Source: CAZPMO01 sp964587515 (GTDB taxonomy: Bacteria; Pseudomonadota; Alphaproteobacteria; MPNO01). From it: a DNA stretch of 11,627 nucleotides. The DNA is taken from assembly GCA_964587515.1 (NCBI GenBank), contig CAZPMO010000158.1:1-11627 (forward strand), given 5' to 3'. The number at the start of each line of letters is the position of its first letter. The stretch's first letter is position 1. Under the pieces are notes generated by a model that did not search any database, had not been told where the DNA came from, and saw only the letters and a program-made list of their open reading frames with translations. Shown here piece after piece: positions 6,283 to 11,627 of the stretch. The translations under genes were made by a program, and so were the position numbers.

Positions 6283-7569
6283 ATGCTTCGAAAAGAAGTG
6301 AACGATCTGCTGACGCAGACGGATAAAGGGACGCCGATGGGCGAACTGTTTCGACAGTACTGGATCCCAGCGCTGCTCGCCGAGGAACTCCCCGAAAACG
6401 ATTGCCCCCCGGTTCGCGTCAAGCTGTTGGGGGAAGAAATGATCGCCTTTCGTGATACCGAGGGCCGTTATGGCCTGATGGAGGAATACTGCGCCCATCG
6501 CCGTGTATCGCTCTGGTTTGGACGCAACGAAGAATGTGGGTTGCGCTGTCCGTATCACGGCTGGAAATTCGATGTGACGGGCCAGTGCACGGAAATCCCG
6601 TCCGAACCCGATGACAGCGAATTTACCAAATCCATCAGGCTTCAGTCCTATTCCCTGATCAAGGTGGGCGACGTGCTCTGGGCCCATATGGGCGATCCGG
6701 AAAACCGGCCGCCCGAGCCCGAATGGGAATTTGTCACCGTCACCCCGGAACAAACCGTTACGACCAAGCGCTTGCAGGAGTGCAACTGGCTGCAGGCCCT
6801 GGAAGGCGGCATCGATTCCAGCCATGTATCTTTCCTGCATTCCAACGAACTTGAGCGAGATCCGCTGTTCAAGGGTGCCAAGGCCAACAAGTACAATCTG
6901 AACGACACGAGACCCGTGTTCGATGTTTCGCCATCCGAGGGCGGGCTACATATCGGTGTCCGCCGGAACGTCGAAGGGGGCAAGTATTACTGGCGGGTCA
7001 CCCAATGGATCATGCCTTGCTTCACGATGATTCCGCCCCGCGCCGACCACCCGCAGCACGGGCACTTCTGGGTTCCGATCGATGACGAAAACTGCTGGAC
7101 CTGGAGTTACGACTATCATCCGGAACGCCCGCTGACCGCCGAAGAGCGTCAGGCCTGCCTGGATGGCAAGGGCGTTCATAGTGAAAATATTCCCGGCACG
7201 TATATCCCGGTGCAAAACAAGGGCAACGACTATTTGATGGACCGGGGGGCCCAGAAGAGCGGCGCGACATACTCCGGCATAGCGGGTTTTGCCATGCAGG
7301 ATGGCAGTCTGCAGGAATCCATGGGTCCGATTGTCGATCGGTCGCGGGAGAACCTGGTCCCCACCGATTATGGAATTGTCATGACGCGCAACCGTTTGCG
7401 CAAAGCCGCCAGCGACCTGCGTGACAATGGCATCATGCCGCCGGGCCGGGATGCCAAACAACATAGAATACGATCCATCGCGGTGGTTCTGGACCCCGAA
7501 CTCAACTATGCGGAAGCGTGCCGGGACGACATGATTGGCGCGGAAGGCAAACCTCGAACGACGGTTTAG
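6283..7569 (+). CDS. Rieske non-heme iron ring-hydroxylating oxygenase, alpha subunit (phthalate 4,5-dioxygenase-like)
   Basis: A 428-residue oxygenase catalysing O2-dependent hydroxylation of an aromatic or other ring substrate with electrons from a separate reductase. The N-terminal Rieske domain binds [2Fe-2S] through Cys70-x-His72 and Cys89-x2-His92 (YCAHRR ... RCPYHGWKF). The catalytic domain shows ECNWLQALEGGIDSSHVSFLH at 166-186, giving iron ligands His181 and His186 and the inter-subunit bridging Asp178; I cannot place the third (Asp) ligand with certainty. The extended N-terminus MGELFRQYWIPALLAEEL (19-36) is typical of phthalate-dioxygenase-type, alpha-only enzymes. AAGGAG lies 7 nt before the ATG; an in-frame GTG at 6244 is less well supported. 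First gene of a two-gene unit; no reductase or ferredoxin gene is in the window. The substrate may be phthalate-like but is unproven. Confidence 0.93.
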   Translation: MLRKEVNDLLTQTDKGTPMGELFRQYWIPALLAEELPENDCPPVRVKLLGEEMIAFRDTEGRYGLMEEYCAHRRVSLWFGRNEECGLRCPYHGWKFDVTGQCTEIPSEPDDSEFTKSIRLQSYSLIKVGDVLWAHMGDPENRPPEPEWEFVTVTPEQTVTTKRLQECNWLQALEGGIDSSHVSFLHSNELERDPLFKGAKANKYNLNDTRPVFDVSPSEGGLHIGVRRNVEGGKYYWRVTQWIMPCFTMIPPRADHPQHGHFWVPIDDENCWTWSYDYHPERPLTAEERQACLDGKGVHSENIPGTYIPVQNKGNDYLMDRGAQKSGATYSGIAGFAMQDGSLQESMGPIVDRSRENLVPTDYGIVMTRNRLRKAASDLRDNGIMPPGRDAKQHRIRSIAVVLDPELNYAEACRDDMIGAEGKPRTTV

Positions 7570-7599
7570 TCGTCTGTTTCCGATGGACATGAGGACGCA

Positions 7600-8589
7600 A
7601 TGAACCCGATCAAGTTGAGTATTGCGACGACCGATTACGATCATTTCCGCGATTTTCGCACCGGTGATGTGCGGGCCGAGGGGATCGACCATACCTGGTC
7701 GATGCTCGGACATCACGAAGTGTTCGCACGCTTCACGGCAAATCGGGAATGGGATGTCGCCGAACTGAGTTTTGCGAAGTTTTCCGCGCAGATCACCCGC
7801 GACGAATGCGACATCGTCGGCCTGCCGGTCGTCTGTTCCAGGCTGTTTCGATTCTCATCGTTCTATGTAAACAAGAATGCCGGGATCCGAACGGTCGAAG
7901 ATCTGAAGGGCAAGCGCGTTGGATCACCGGAATGGGCGCACTCGGCGGCGGTGTATATGCGCGGCTGGATGCACAATGATTGCGGCGTCAAACTGTCGGA
8001 CGTGCACTGGTTTCAGGCCGGCGCCAATGCGCCGGGACGCGTTGAGAAAGTGGAACTGAACCTGCCCGGAGACGTCGAGATTACGCGCGTTGCCGACAAG
8101 TCGCTGTCGGAGATGCTGGCGTCGGGCGAAATCGATTGCGCCATTATCGCGCGGCCACCGACCTGCTTCCTCGAAGGACATCCCGACGTGGTCCGGCTGT
8201 TCCCGGACTACCTCGAGATGGAGGAACAGTATTTCGAGCGGACCAAGGTCTGGCCCATCATGCACATCATCGCGATGCAAAAACACATCCTGGATGAGAA
8301 CCCATGGGTGGCGCGAAATCTGTTCAACGCGTTCAACGAATCAAAGCGGCGGAGTGTCGAGCGGATGCTCGATCCAGCGGTGTCCCGTTATCCGCTGGCT
8401 TGGGTGCCGACATATGCGCGCAAGATGTGCGACGTGTTTGGTGGCGATCCTTACCCCTTCGGCATCGATGAAAACCGCGCAACATGGGAGCAGATGCTGC
8501 TTTATACCTACCAGCAGGGCATCGCCCACAAGCATGTGACGCCAGAGGACATATTTCCGAAAGGCATCATGACCAAGGTCGTGGTGTGA
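7600..8589 (+). CDS. 4,5-dihydroxyphthalate decarboxylase-like protein (Pht5 family, periplasmic-binding-protein fold)
   Basis: A 329-residue protein of the Pht5-like group, which shares the type 2 periplasmic binding fold of ABC solute-binding proteins but is cytoplasmic. Supporting segments: the start KLSIATTDYDHFRDFRTGDV (5-24), LKGKRVGSPEWAHSAAVYMRG (102-122), RPPTCFLEGHPDVVRLFPDY (185-204) and GGDPYPFGIDENR (281-293). There is no signal peptide or lipobox, which argues against a transporter component. It follows the Rieske gene by 30 nt with GAGG 5 nt before the ATG. Known pairs of this kind turn phthalate via 4,5-dihydroxyphthalate into protocatechuate, but that route also needs a dihydrodiol dehydrogenase, and the sequence alone cannot exclude another carboxylated diol as substrate. 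Many homologues in databases are loosely called ABC substrate-binding proteins. Confidence 0.85.
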   Translation: MNPIKLSIATTDYDHFRDFRTGDVRAEGIDHTWSMLGHHEVFARFTANREWDVAELSFAKFSAQITRDECDIVGLPVVCSRLFRFSSFYVNKNAGIRTVEDLKGKRVGSPEWAHSAAVYMRGWMHNDCGVKLSDVHWFQAGANAPGRVEKVELNLPGDVEITRVADKSLSEMLASGEIDCAIIARPPTCFLEGHPDVVRLFPDYLEMEEQYFERTKVWPIMHIIAMQKHILDENPWVARNLFNAFNESKRRSVERMLDPAVSRYPLAWVPTYARKMCDVFGGDPYPFGIDENRATWEQMLLYTYQQGIAHKHVTPEDIFPKGIMTKVVV

Positions 8590-8602
8590 CGGCTGTGTCG
8601 CG

Positions 8603-8950
8603 TTAATCGGCCGCGGCGACCTCCGGAATGAGCGACGCGGGCAGTTCGGCATCGTCTGAACAAAAGAGTTCATAGAGAAGTTGAATAACGAGGCGAACTT
8701 CGTCGCTGGCGAGCGAATAGTAAATATTCTTGGCGTCCCGCCTGGTGCTCACCAGTTCTTCCGCGCGCAGTCGCGCGAGCTGTTGCGACAGGGTAGGCTG
8801 GCGAATCTGCAACAGCCGCTCAAGCTCGGTCACCGATTTTTCCCCTTCGGCGAGATGACACAGAACGAGCAGCCGGTGTTCGTTGGCCATGGCCTTCAGG
8901 AAAGCCGCCGCTTCGCCGACTTTATCGGCCGTTACGCTCTGATCAGGCAT
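8603..8950 (-). CDS. sqrR: ArsR-family repressor of the BigR/SqrR (persulfide-sensing) type
   Basis: A 115-residue winged-helix DNA-binding protein. The helix-turn-helix is at about 38-66, with recognition helix QPTLSQQLARLR (51-62), which is nearly the BigR form, followed by the wing at 68-79 (STRRDAKNIYYS). Two cysteines, Cys31 in LLVLCHL and Cys97 in LYELFCSDD, fall where BigR/SqrR proteins have the pair that forms a polysulfide bridge on exposure to sulfane sulfur, releasing DNA. No arsenic or zinc ligand set is seen. It follows the TusA-like gene on the same strand and faces the catabolic unit, 13 bp from its stop. Likely controls the TusA and YeeE genes and possibly the sHdr operon. A perfect palindrome 9 bp upstream of its ATG is a plausible autoregulatory site. 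Symbol given for type; bigR is equally fitting. Confidence 0.88.
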   Translation of the reverse strand: MPDQSVTADKVGEAAAFLKAMANEHRLLVLCHLAEGEKSVTELERLLQIRQPTLSQQLARLRAEELVSTRRDAKNIYYSLASDEVRLVIQLLYELFCSDDAELPASLIPEVAAAD

Positions 8951-8956
8951 GGTTCA

Positions 8957-8985
8957 CCAATAATTCGGAAAATTATTCCAGTCAA
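8957..8985 (-). promoter_or_regulatory. Candidate promoter of the ArsR-type gene
   Basis: Minus strand TTGACT (8980-8985) and TATTGG (8957-8962) are spaced by 17 nt. The -35 is good, the -10 weak. Transcription would start near 8950, essentially at the ATG, so the mRNA would be leaderless or the true -10 lies elsewhere. The palindrome at 8959-8977 fills the spacer. Confidence 0.35.
8959..8977. promoter_or_regulatory. Perfect 7-5-7 inverted repeat, likely repressor operator
   Basis: AATAATT-CGGAA-AATTATT, a perfect AT-rich palindrome of 19 bp directly upstream of the ArsR-type gene and inside its candidate promoter. ArsR-family repressors, including BigR, bind AT-rich dyads of this size that overlap promoters. 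It does not match the ATTC-N8-GAAT consensus that I recall for SqrR, so the identity of the binding protein is inferred from position only. Confidence 0.5.
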
Positions 8986-9055
8986 CCGCGGTTATCGTTA
9001 TTATTCTAGCCAAGGTTTTCTAAATTTACGATGAATTCGCCGTCGGATTGCCTTG

Positions 9056-9292
9056 TCAGGCTGCCTTTCGGATCAGGAACCTGAAAACGCCTCCGTCTTC
9101 CGACCATTCCATCAGCTGGTGTCCGGTGGCCCTGGAAAAGGCCTCGAAATCCTTGACCGCGGCCGGGTCGGTCGCCAGCACTTCGATCACGTCGTCCGGG
9201 TTGACCTTGCCCAGCGCCTTCTTGGCGCGGACGATGGGAATCGGGCAGTTGAGGCCCTTGGTATCGACGGTTGCGGCGACCGTGACGTCCAT
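9056..9292 (-). CDS. tusA: TusA-family sulfur carrier (TusA/YeeD/TsuB-like)
   Basis: A 78-residue cytoplasmic sulfur-transfer protein. The signature DTKGLNCPIPIVRAKKAL (10-27) contains the active Cys16 in the CPxP motif that carries a persulfide; the rest has the two-strand, two-helix TusA pattern with the VLATDPAAVKDF segment (38-49). The chosen ATG at 9292 has GGAG 9 nt upstream and gives the usual TusA length; an ATG six codons earlier (9310) has no ribosome site. It is divergent from the YeeE-type transporter and upstream of the persulfide-sensor gene. YeeE transporters are often paired with a TusA-like YeeD/TsuB that accepts imported thiosulfate sulfur, and sHdr loci also carry a TusA. 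Context fits either role. Confidence 0.9.
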   Translation of the reverse strand: MDVTVAATVDTKGLNCPIPIVRAKKALGKVNPDDVIEVLATDPAAVKDFEAFSRATGHQLMEWSEDGGVFRFLIRKAA

Positions 9293-9322
9293 TCTTCGAT
9301 ACTCCGACATAGCGATACACGA

Positions 9323-9355
9323 CCATGCGCCTTGTCACTCCGCGAAGGCGCATGG
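9323..9355. repeat. Perfect 11-bp inverted repeat in the tusA/yeeE divergent gap
   Basis: CCATGCGCCTT and AAGGCGCATGG are exact reverse complements separated by 11 nt. The element lies 30 bp upstream of the chosen tusA start and about 95 bp upstream of the transporter gene. It is GC-rich and not followed by a T run on either strand, so it is unlikely to be an ordinary terminator; an operator or an RNA hairpin in a tusA leader is possible. Confidence 0.6.
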
Positions 9356-9449
9356 CATAATACATATTCAATTTATCGCAAGTGATTGTGATTTCCCAGC
9401 CAAATATTTTGGGCGCGGTCGCCGTCGGCGCCGAATCCGGAGCACATTT

Positions 9450-10553
9450 ATGGAAGACATCCCCCTGGGCACCCTGGTCGCGACCATCGGGTTCGTGATC
9501 GGCCTCGCCTTCGGGGCAACAGTGCAGCGGACCAATTTCTGCAGCATGGGCGCCATTTCCGACATCGTGTTCATGGGCGACTGGTCACGGTTTCGCGCCT
9601 GGATGCTGGCCGCCGCTGTGGCCATCATCGGCGCCCAGACGCTGCACGGCGCGGAGGTCGTCGACCTCGCCAAGTCGATCTATCTCACCGCCAATCTGGG
9701 CTTGGCCGGCGCGATTATCGGTGGGCTAATGTTCGGGTTCGGGATGACGCTGTCCGGCGGCTGCGGCGGACGGACACTGGTGCGGCTTGGGTCGGGCAAC
9801 CTGAAATCCCTGGTGGTGGCGATGGTGCTAGGGGTGTTCGCCTATATGACCCTGCGCGGGTTGACCGGACTCGCTCGCGTCGAGCTCGAAAGTTGGACCA
9901 TGATCGATCTCAAGGAATCGGGAATTGCGGCGCAAGGTCTGCCCGATTTTCTGGCCGCCATCACTGGCATGTCCCTCGTCGCCGCGCGTTGGACGATGAC
10001 CGCGCTGATCGGCGGCGGGCTACTGATCTTCTGCTTCAAAGGCGCCGCCTTCCGGTCCTCGCCACGCGACATTTCGGCGGGGCTGATCCTCGGCGCGCTG
10101 GCGATCGCGGGCTGGTACGTCACCGGCGCGTTCGGGGCCGACGATTTCGAACCCACCCCCGTCGCGTCGCTCACCTATGTCTCACCGGTGGGAGAAAGCC
10201 TGATTTATCTGATGACTTTCACCGGCTCGACCATCAATTTTGGTATCGCGGTGGTCGGCGGGGTGATCGTGGGGTCCTTTCTGATGTCGCTCGCGAGCGG
10301 CGAATTCCGCGTCGAATCCTTCGTCGAGGCGAACGACATGATCCGCCATATTATCGGCGCCGCGCTGATGGGCATGGGCGGCATCATGGCCATGGGCTGC
10401 ACCATCGGCCAGGGCGTTACCGGAATGTCGACCCTGGGTCTGGGTTCTCTGGTGGCGCTGCTCTCGATCATCGCCGGCGGCGTCTACGGCATGAAATATC
10501 TCGAGGAAGGAAGTCTCGGCGGCGCGCTCGGCGCATTATTCCAGCGCGGGTAG
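9450..10553 (+). CDS. tsuA: YeeE/YedE-family thiosulfate transporter (TsuA-type, full length)
   Basis: A 367-residue inner-membrane protein with about nine hydrophobic segments (near 5-25, 48-66, 80-103, 117-138, 182-198, 207-227, 252-280, 300-318, 328-347). It has the family's cysteine-bearing motifs: RTNFCSMGA (Cys31), SGGCGGRTLVRLGSGN (Cys105) and MGCTIGQGVTG (Cys317). In TsuA such Gly/Cys motifs line the path and interact with thiosulfate. Both pseudo-symmetric halves are in one chain, unlike the short two-gene YeeE/YedE form. GGAG lies 7 nt before the ATG at 9450; the frame is open upstream but antisense to tusA. It is convergent with lbpA (3 nt between stops). Imports thiosulfate or a related sulfur compound, probably for the sHdr pathway or TusA relay. 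Confidence 0.9.
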   Translation: MEDIPLGTLVATIGFVIGLAFGATVQRTNFCSMGAISDIVFMGDWSRFRAWMLAAAVAIIGAQTLHGAEVVDLAKSIYLTANLGLAGAIIGGLMFGFGMTLSGGCGGRTLVRLGSGNLKSLVVAMVLGVFAYMTLRGLTGLARVELESWTMIDLKESGIAAQGLPDFLAAITGMSLVAARWTMTALIGGGLLIFCFKGAAFRSSPRDISAGLILGALAIAGWYVTGAFGADDFEPTPVASLTYVSPVGESLIYLMTFTGSTINFGIAVVGGVIVGSFLMSLASGEFRVESFVEANDMIRHIIGAALMGMGGIMAMGCTIGQGVTGMSTLGLGSLVALLSIIAGGVYGMKYLEEGSLGGALGALFQRG

Positions 10554-10556
10554 GTT

Positions 10557-10997
10557 TCAGGCGCAGCCTTCGAAACCGTCGGCCGCCATCTTGGCCTCGT
10601 AGGGCGCCGCGACATCCGTTCCGGCAACCAGTGACGGCTTCACATCATCCCAGTTTTCCGGCGTAACCACCACCAGCCAGCCCTGTTCATAGGGATCGTC
10701 ATTGGCGATATCCGGTTTGGCGACGACGGTATCGTTGGTCTCCACGATCTCGCCGGCGACGGCCGACTTGGCCGGTCCGACCCACTTGCCGGATTCGATT
10801 GTGGCGCAGGACTTGCCGGCGCGAACCGACCGGCCGGCCTTCTTGGGCGTCACCGCCACCAGCTTGCCGGCCATGGCGGACGCGACCGCCGTCATGCCGA
10901 TGCGGATCGAACCATCGGGCAATTCAAGAAACCAGATGTGATTTTCCACGTCGTAGAGCAGATCGTCGGGCAGGTTGCAGCCCCGAACCAAGGGCAT
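10557..10997 (-). CDS. lbpA: Lipoate-binding protein LbpA of the sHdr sulfur-oxidation system (GcvH-like)
   Basis: A 146-residue GcvH-fold lipoyl carrier. The lipoylation site is Lys71 in ESGKWVGP (68-75), and the start MPLVRGCNLPDDLLYDVENH (1-20) has the Gly-Cys and Pro-Asp-Leu pattern of sHdr-type LbpA rather than that of glycine-cleavage GcvH. DPYEQGWLVVVTPENW (101-116) matches the conserved C-terminal part. Extra cysteines are Cys7, Cys64 and Cys145. LbpA proteins are essential partners of the sHdr complex in thiosulfate oxidation to sulfite, and are not interchangeable with GcvH. CGGAGG is 6 nt before the ATG. It is the last gene after hdrB and the 138-residue protein, which supports the sHdr assignment over glycine cleavage; no gcvT or gcvP is nearby. 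Confidence 0.9.
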   Translation of the reverse strand: MPLVRGCNLPDDLLYDVENHIWFLELPDGSIRIGMTAVASAMAGKLVAVTPKKAGRSVRAGKSCATIESGKWVGPAKSAVAGEIVETNDTVVAKPDIANDDPYEQGWLVVVTPENWDDVKPSLVAGTDVAAPYEAKMAADGFEGCA

Positions 10998-11023
10998 GGA
11001 AGGCCTCCGTTAACGCGCACGCA

Positions 11024-11440
11024 TCATTGGTACGCCGGTTGGGCGTGATGCGGCTTGGAGGAACAACAGAACTCGCCGAGTTCCGCCTGCTCCATCTTGC
11101 CGCTCACGAACAAGTATAGGTGCAAAGCCACCATCGCGGCCAGCCGCAACCGGCGCGAGATTTCGGGATGATCCGGCTCGAGGCTGATCAGGTTATGATG
11201 ATAGACCAGCTCGCGGCAGGTCTCGCGGCACGCGTTGAAAGAAGGCTCGCCGCGGGCGCCTTGACGGTGCAGCGCGAGCAGCCGAAACCCCTCGCGGCGT
11301 TCATCCGTCGGCGCATCGCCGCGCGCGACGATCCAGTGTTGGAGGACTTCCTCGCCGAGCGCAAGCAACTCGCCCGCGGTGGCTCCGGGCGCGTCGCGCA
11401 GCGCCTCGATGCGGGCGCCGATTTCGCCGATCGGTCTCAT
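11024..11440 (-). CDS. Cys/His-rich protein of unknown function in the sHdr operon
   Basis: A 138-residue soluble protein, predicted largely helical, between the HdrB-like gene and lbpA. Its ATG overlaps the hdrB stop (ATGA), so it is translationally coupled, and lbpA follows after 26 bp. I do not recognise its family with confidence. Visible: CRETC (71-75) followed by His81-His82, a hydrophobic helix LAAMVALHLYLFVSG (100-114), and a C-terminal EFCCSSKPHH (123-132) with Cys125-Cys126 and His131-His132. The cysteine and histidine pairs could bind iron-sulfur, zinc or a persulfide. sHdr loci are known to hold a hypothetical gene, usually placed between hdrA and hdrC2; this one sits after hdrB, so equivalence is not established. 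A membrane segment is unlikely, as the hydrophobic stretch is short and contains His. Confidence 0.85.
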   Translation of the reverse strand: MRPIGEIGARIEALRDAPGATAGELLALGEEVLQHWIVARGDAPTDERREGFRLLALHRQGARGEPSFNACRETCRELVYHHNLISLEPDHPEISRRLRLAAMVALHLYLFVSGKMEQAELGEFCCSSKPHHAQPAYQ

Positions 11441-11627
11441 GCCAGGCCCTTTTCCTTGATCATCGCCCGCGAATCCGAGACGTTTTCGTGAATGCCGAGC
11501 TTGCGCGGCCCAATGCCGAGGGCCAGGCCGAGAAGCTGCGTGAAATACAGCATCTTCACGCCGGTCTTGCGGCCGTAACGGGTTTCGGCGCGGATCTGGT
11601 GTATTTCCAGCCCGGAATGGCAGGTCG
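11437..11627 (-). CDS. hdrB2: HdrB-like subunit of sHdr, C-terminal 62 residues (gene continues beyond the window)
   Basis: Partial gene. The visible end begins TCHSGLEIHQIRAETRYGRK, which fits the last part of a CCG domain (its final CxxC-type motif followed by LE and Q), the domain that holds the noncubane [4Fe-4S] pair in HdrB. A YFTQLLGLALGIGPRKLGIHENVSDS segment follows, also typical of HdrB-type ends. In sHdr, HdrB subunits are part of the complex that oxidises sulfane sulfur bound to LbpA or TusA. Its position just before the unknown gene and lbpA suggests the second HdrB (B2), since lbpA usually lies after hdrB2; hdrB1 cannot be excluded. Stop overlaps the next start by ATGA. Confidence 0.8.
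   Translation of the reverse strand, partial: TCHSGLEIHQIRAETRYGRKTGVKMLYFTQLLGLALGIGPRKLGIHENVSDSRAMIKEKGLA

Noticed and set aside
6946..7716. 256-codon open frame on the minus strand opposite the Rieske gene
   Set aside because: Antisense to the Rieske catalytic domain and across its stop; no recognisable protein pattern or ribosome site.
7600..8589. Solute-binding protein of an ABC importer
   Set aside because: No signal peptide or lipobox, no permease or ATPase nearby, and pairing with a Rieske oxygenase fits the Pht5-like group.
8984..8993. Palindrome AACCGCGGTT upstream of the repressor gene
   Set aside because: Short (10 bp), contains a restriction-type core, and is expected at moderate frequency; the neighbouring 19-bp dyad is the better operator.
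9323..9355. Rho-independent terminator
   Set aside because: The stem is strong but no T run follows on either strand, and it lies between divergent genes.
9893..10666. 257-codon open frame on the plus strand inside the YeeE-type gene
   Set aside because: Arg-rich shifted-frame shadow of a membrane protein with clear Cys/Gly motifs.
10557..10997. Glycine cleavage H protein
   Set aside because: The N-terminal pattern and the hdrB context fit LbpA; no other glycine-cleavage gene is present.

Overview
The window looks like part of a chromosome from a GC-rich (about 60% by eye) proteobacterium, most likely an alphaproteobacterium. This rests on gene style, on GTG starts, on a BigR/SqrR-type ArsR regulator, and on a sulfur-oxidising heterodisulfide-reductase-like (sHdr) locus. 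No rRNA, tRNA, IS element, phage gene or CRISPR array is visible. Gene density is high; apart from the coding regions, only a few gaps of 100-160 bp exist.

Left half (about 1-8589) is a catabolic island of two opposed transcription units. On the minus strand, read right to left, a zinc alcohol dehydrogenase, a CobW/G3E GTPase, a carboxymuconolactone-decarboxylase-like protein, two different class II aldolase/decarboxylases and an AroE-like dehydrogenase (cut by the window start) form one closely packed likely operon. On the plus strand, a Rieske non-heme iron oxygenase alpha subunit is followed after 30 nt by a 4,5-dihydroxyphthalate-decarboxylase-like protein. Between the two units lie a small conserved-looking protein ending in Asp-Cys-Cys (plus) and an alpha/beta hydrolase with a Cys nucleophile (minus, divergent from the Rieske gene). 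The set suggests hydroxylation, decarboxylation or retro-aldol cleavage, hydrolysis and alcohol oxidation of an aromatic or cyclic carboxylic acid. Neither substrate nor pathway can be fixed: no ring-cleavage enzyme, no oxygenase reductase and no substrate importer is in view.

Right half (about 8603-11627) is a sulfur module. A two-cysteine ArsR-family persulfide-sensor-type repressor and a TusA-like sulfurtransferase are on the minus strand. They are divergent from a full-length YeeE/YedE (TsuA-type) thiosulfate transporter. Convergent with the transporter, and only 3 nt from it, is the end of an sHdr operon: the last 62 residues of an HdrB-like subunit, an unrecognised Cys/His-rich 138-aa protein overlapping it by ATGA, and the lipoate-binding protein LbpA. 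Together they suggest uptake of thiosulfate, sulfur relay via TusA, oxidation by sHdr/LbpA, and control by a persulfide-responsive repressor.

The most interesting items are: (i) the uncharacterised combination of Rieske oxygenase, Pht5-like protein, two aldolase-type decarboxylases, and an AroE paralogue with altered substrate-pocket residues; (ii) the unknown Cys/His-rich protein inside the sHdr operon; (iii) the Cys-nucleophile hydrolase with no recognisable catalytic His; and (iv) two perfect inverted repeats in the regulatory gaps of the sulfur module.
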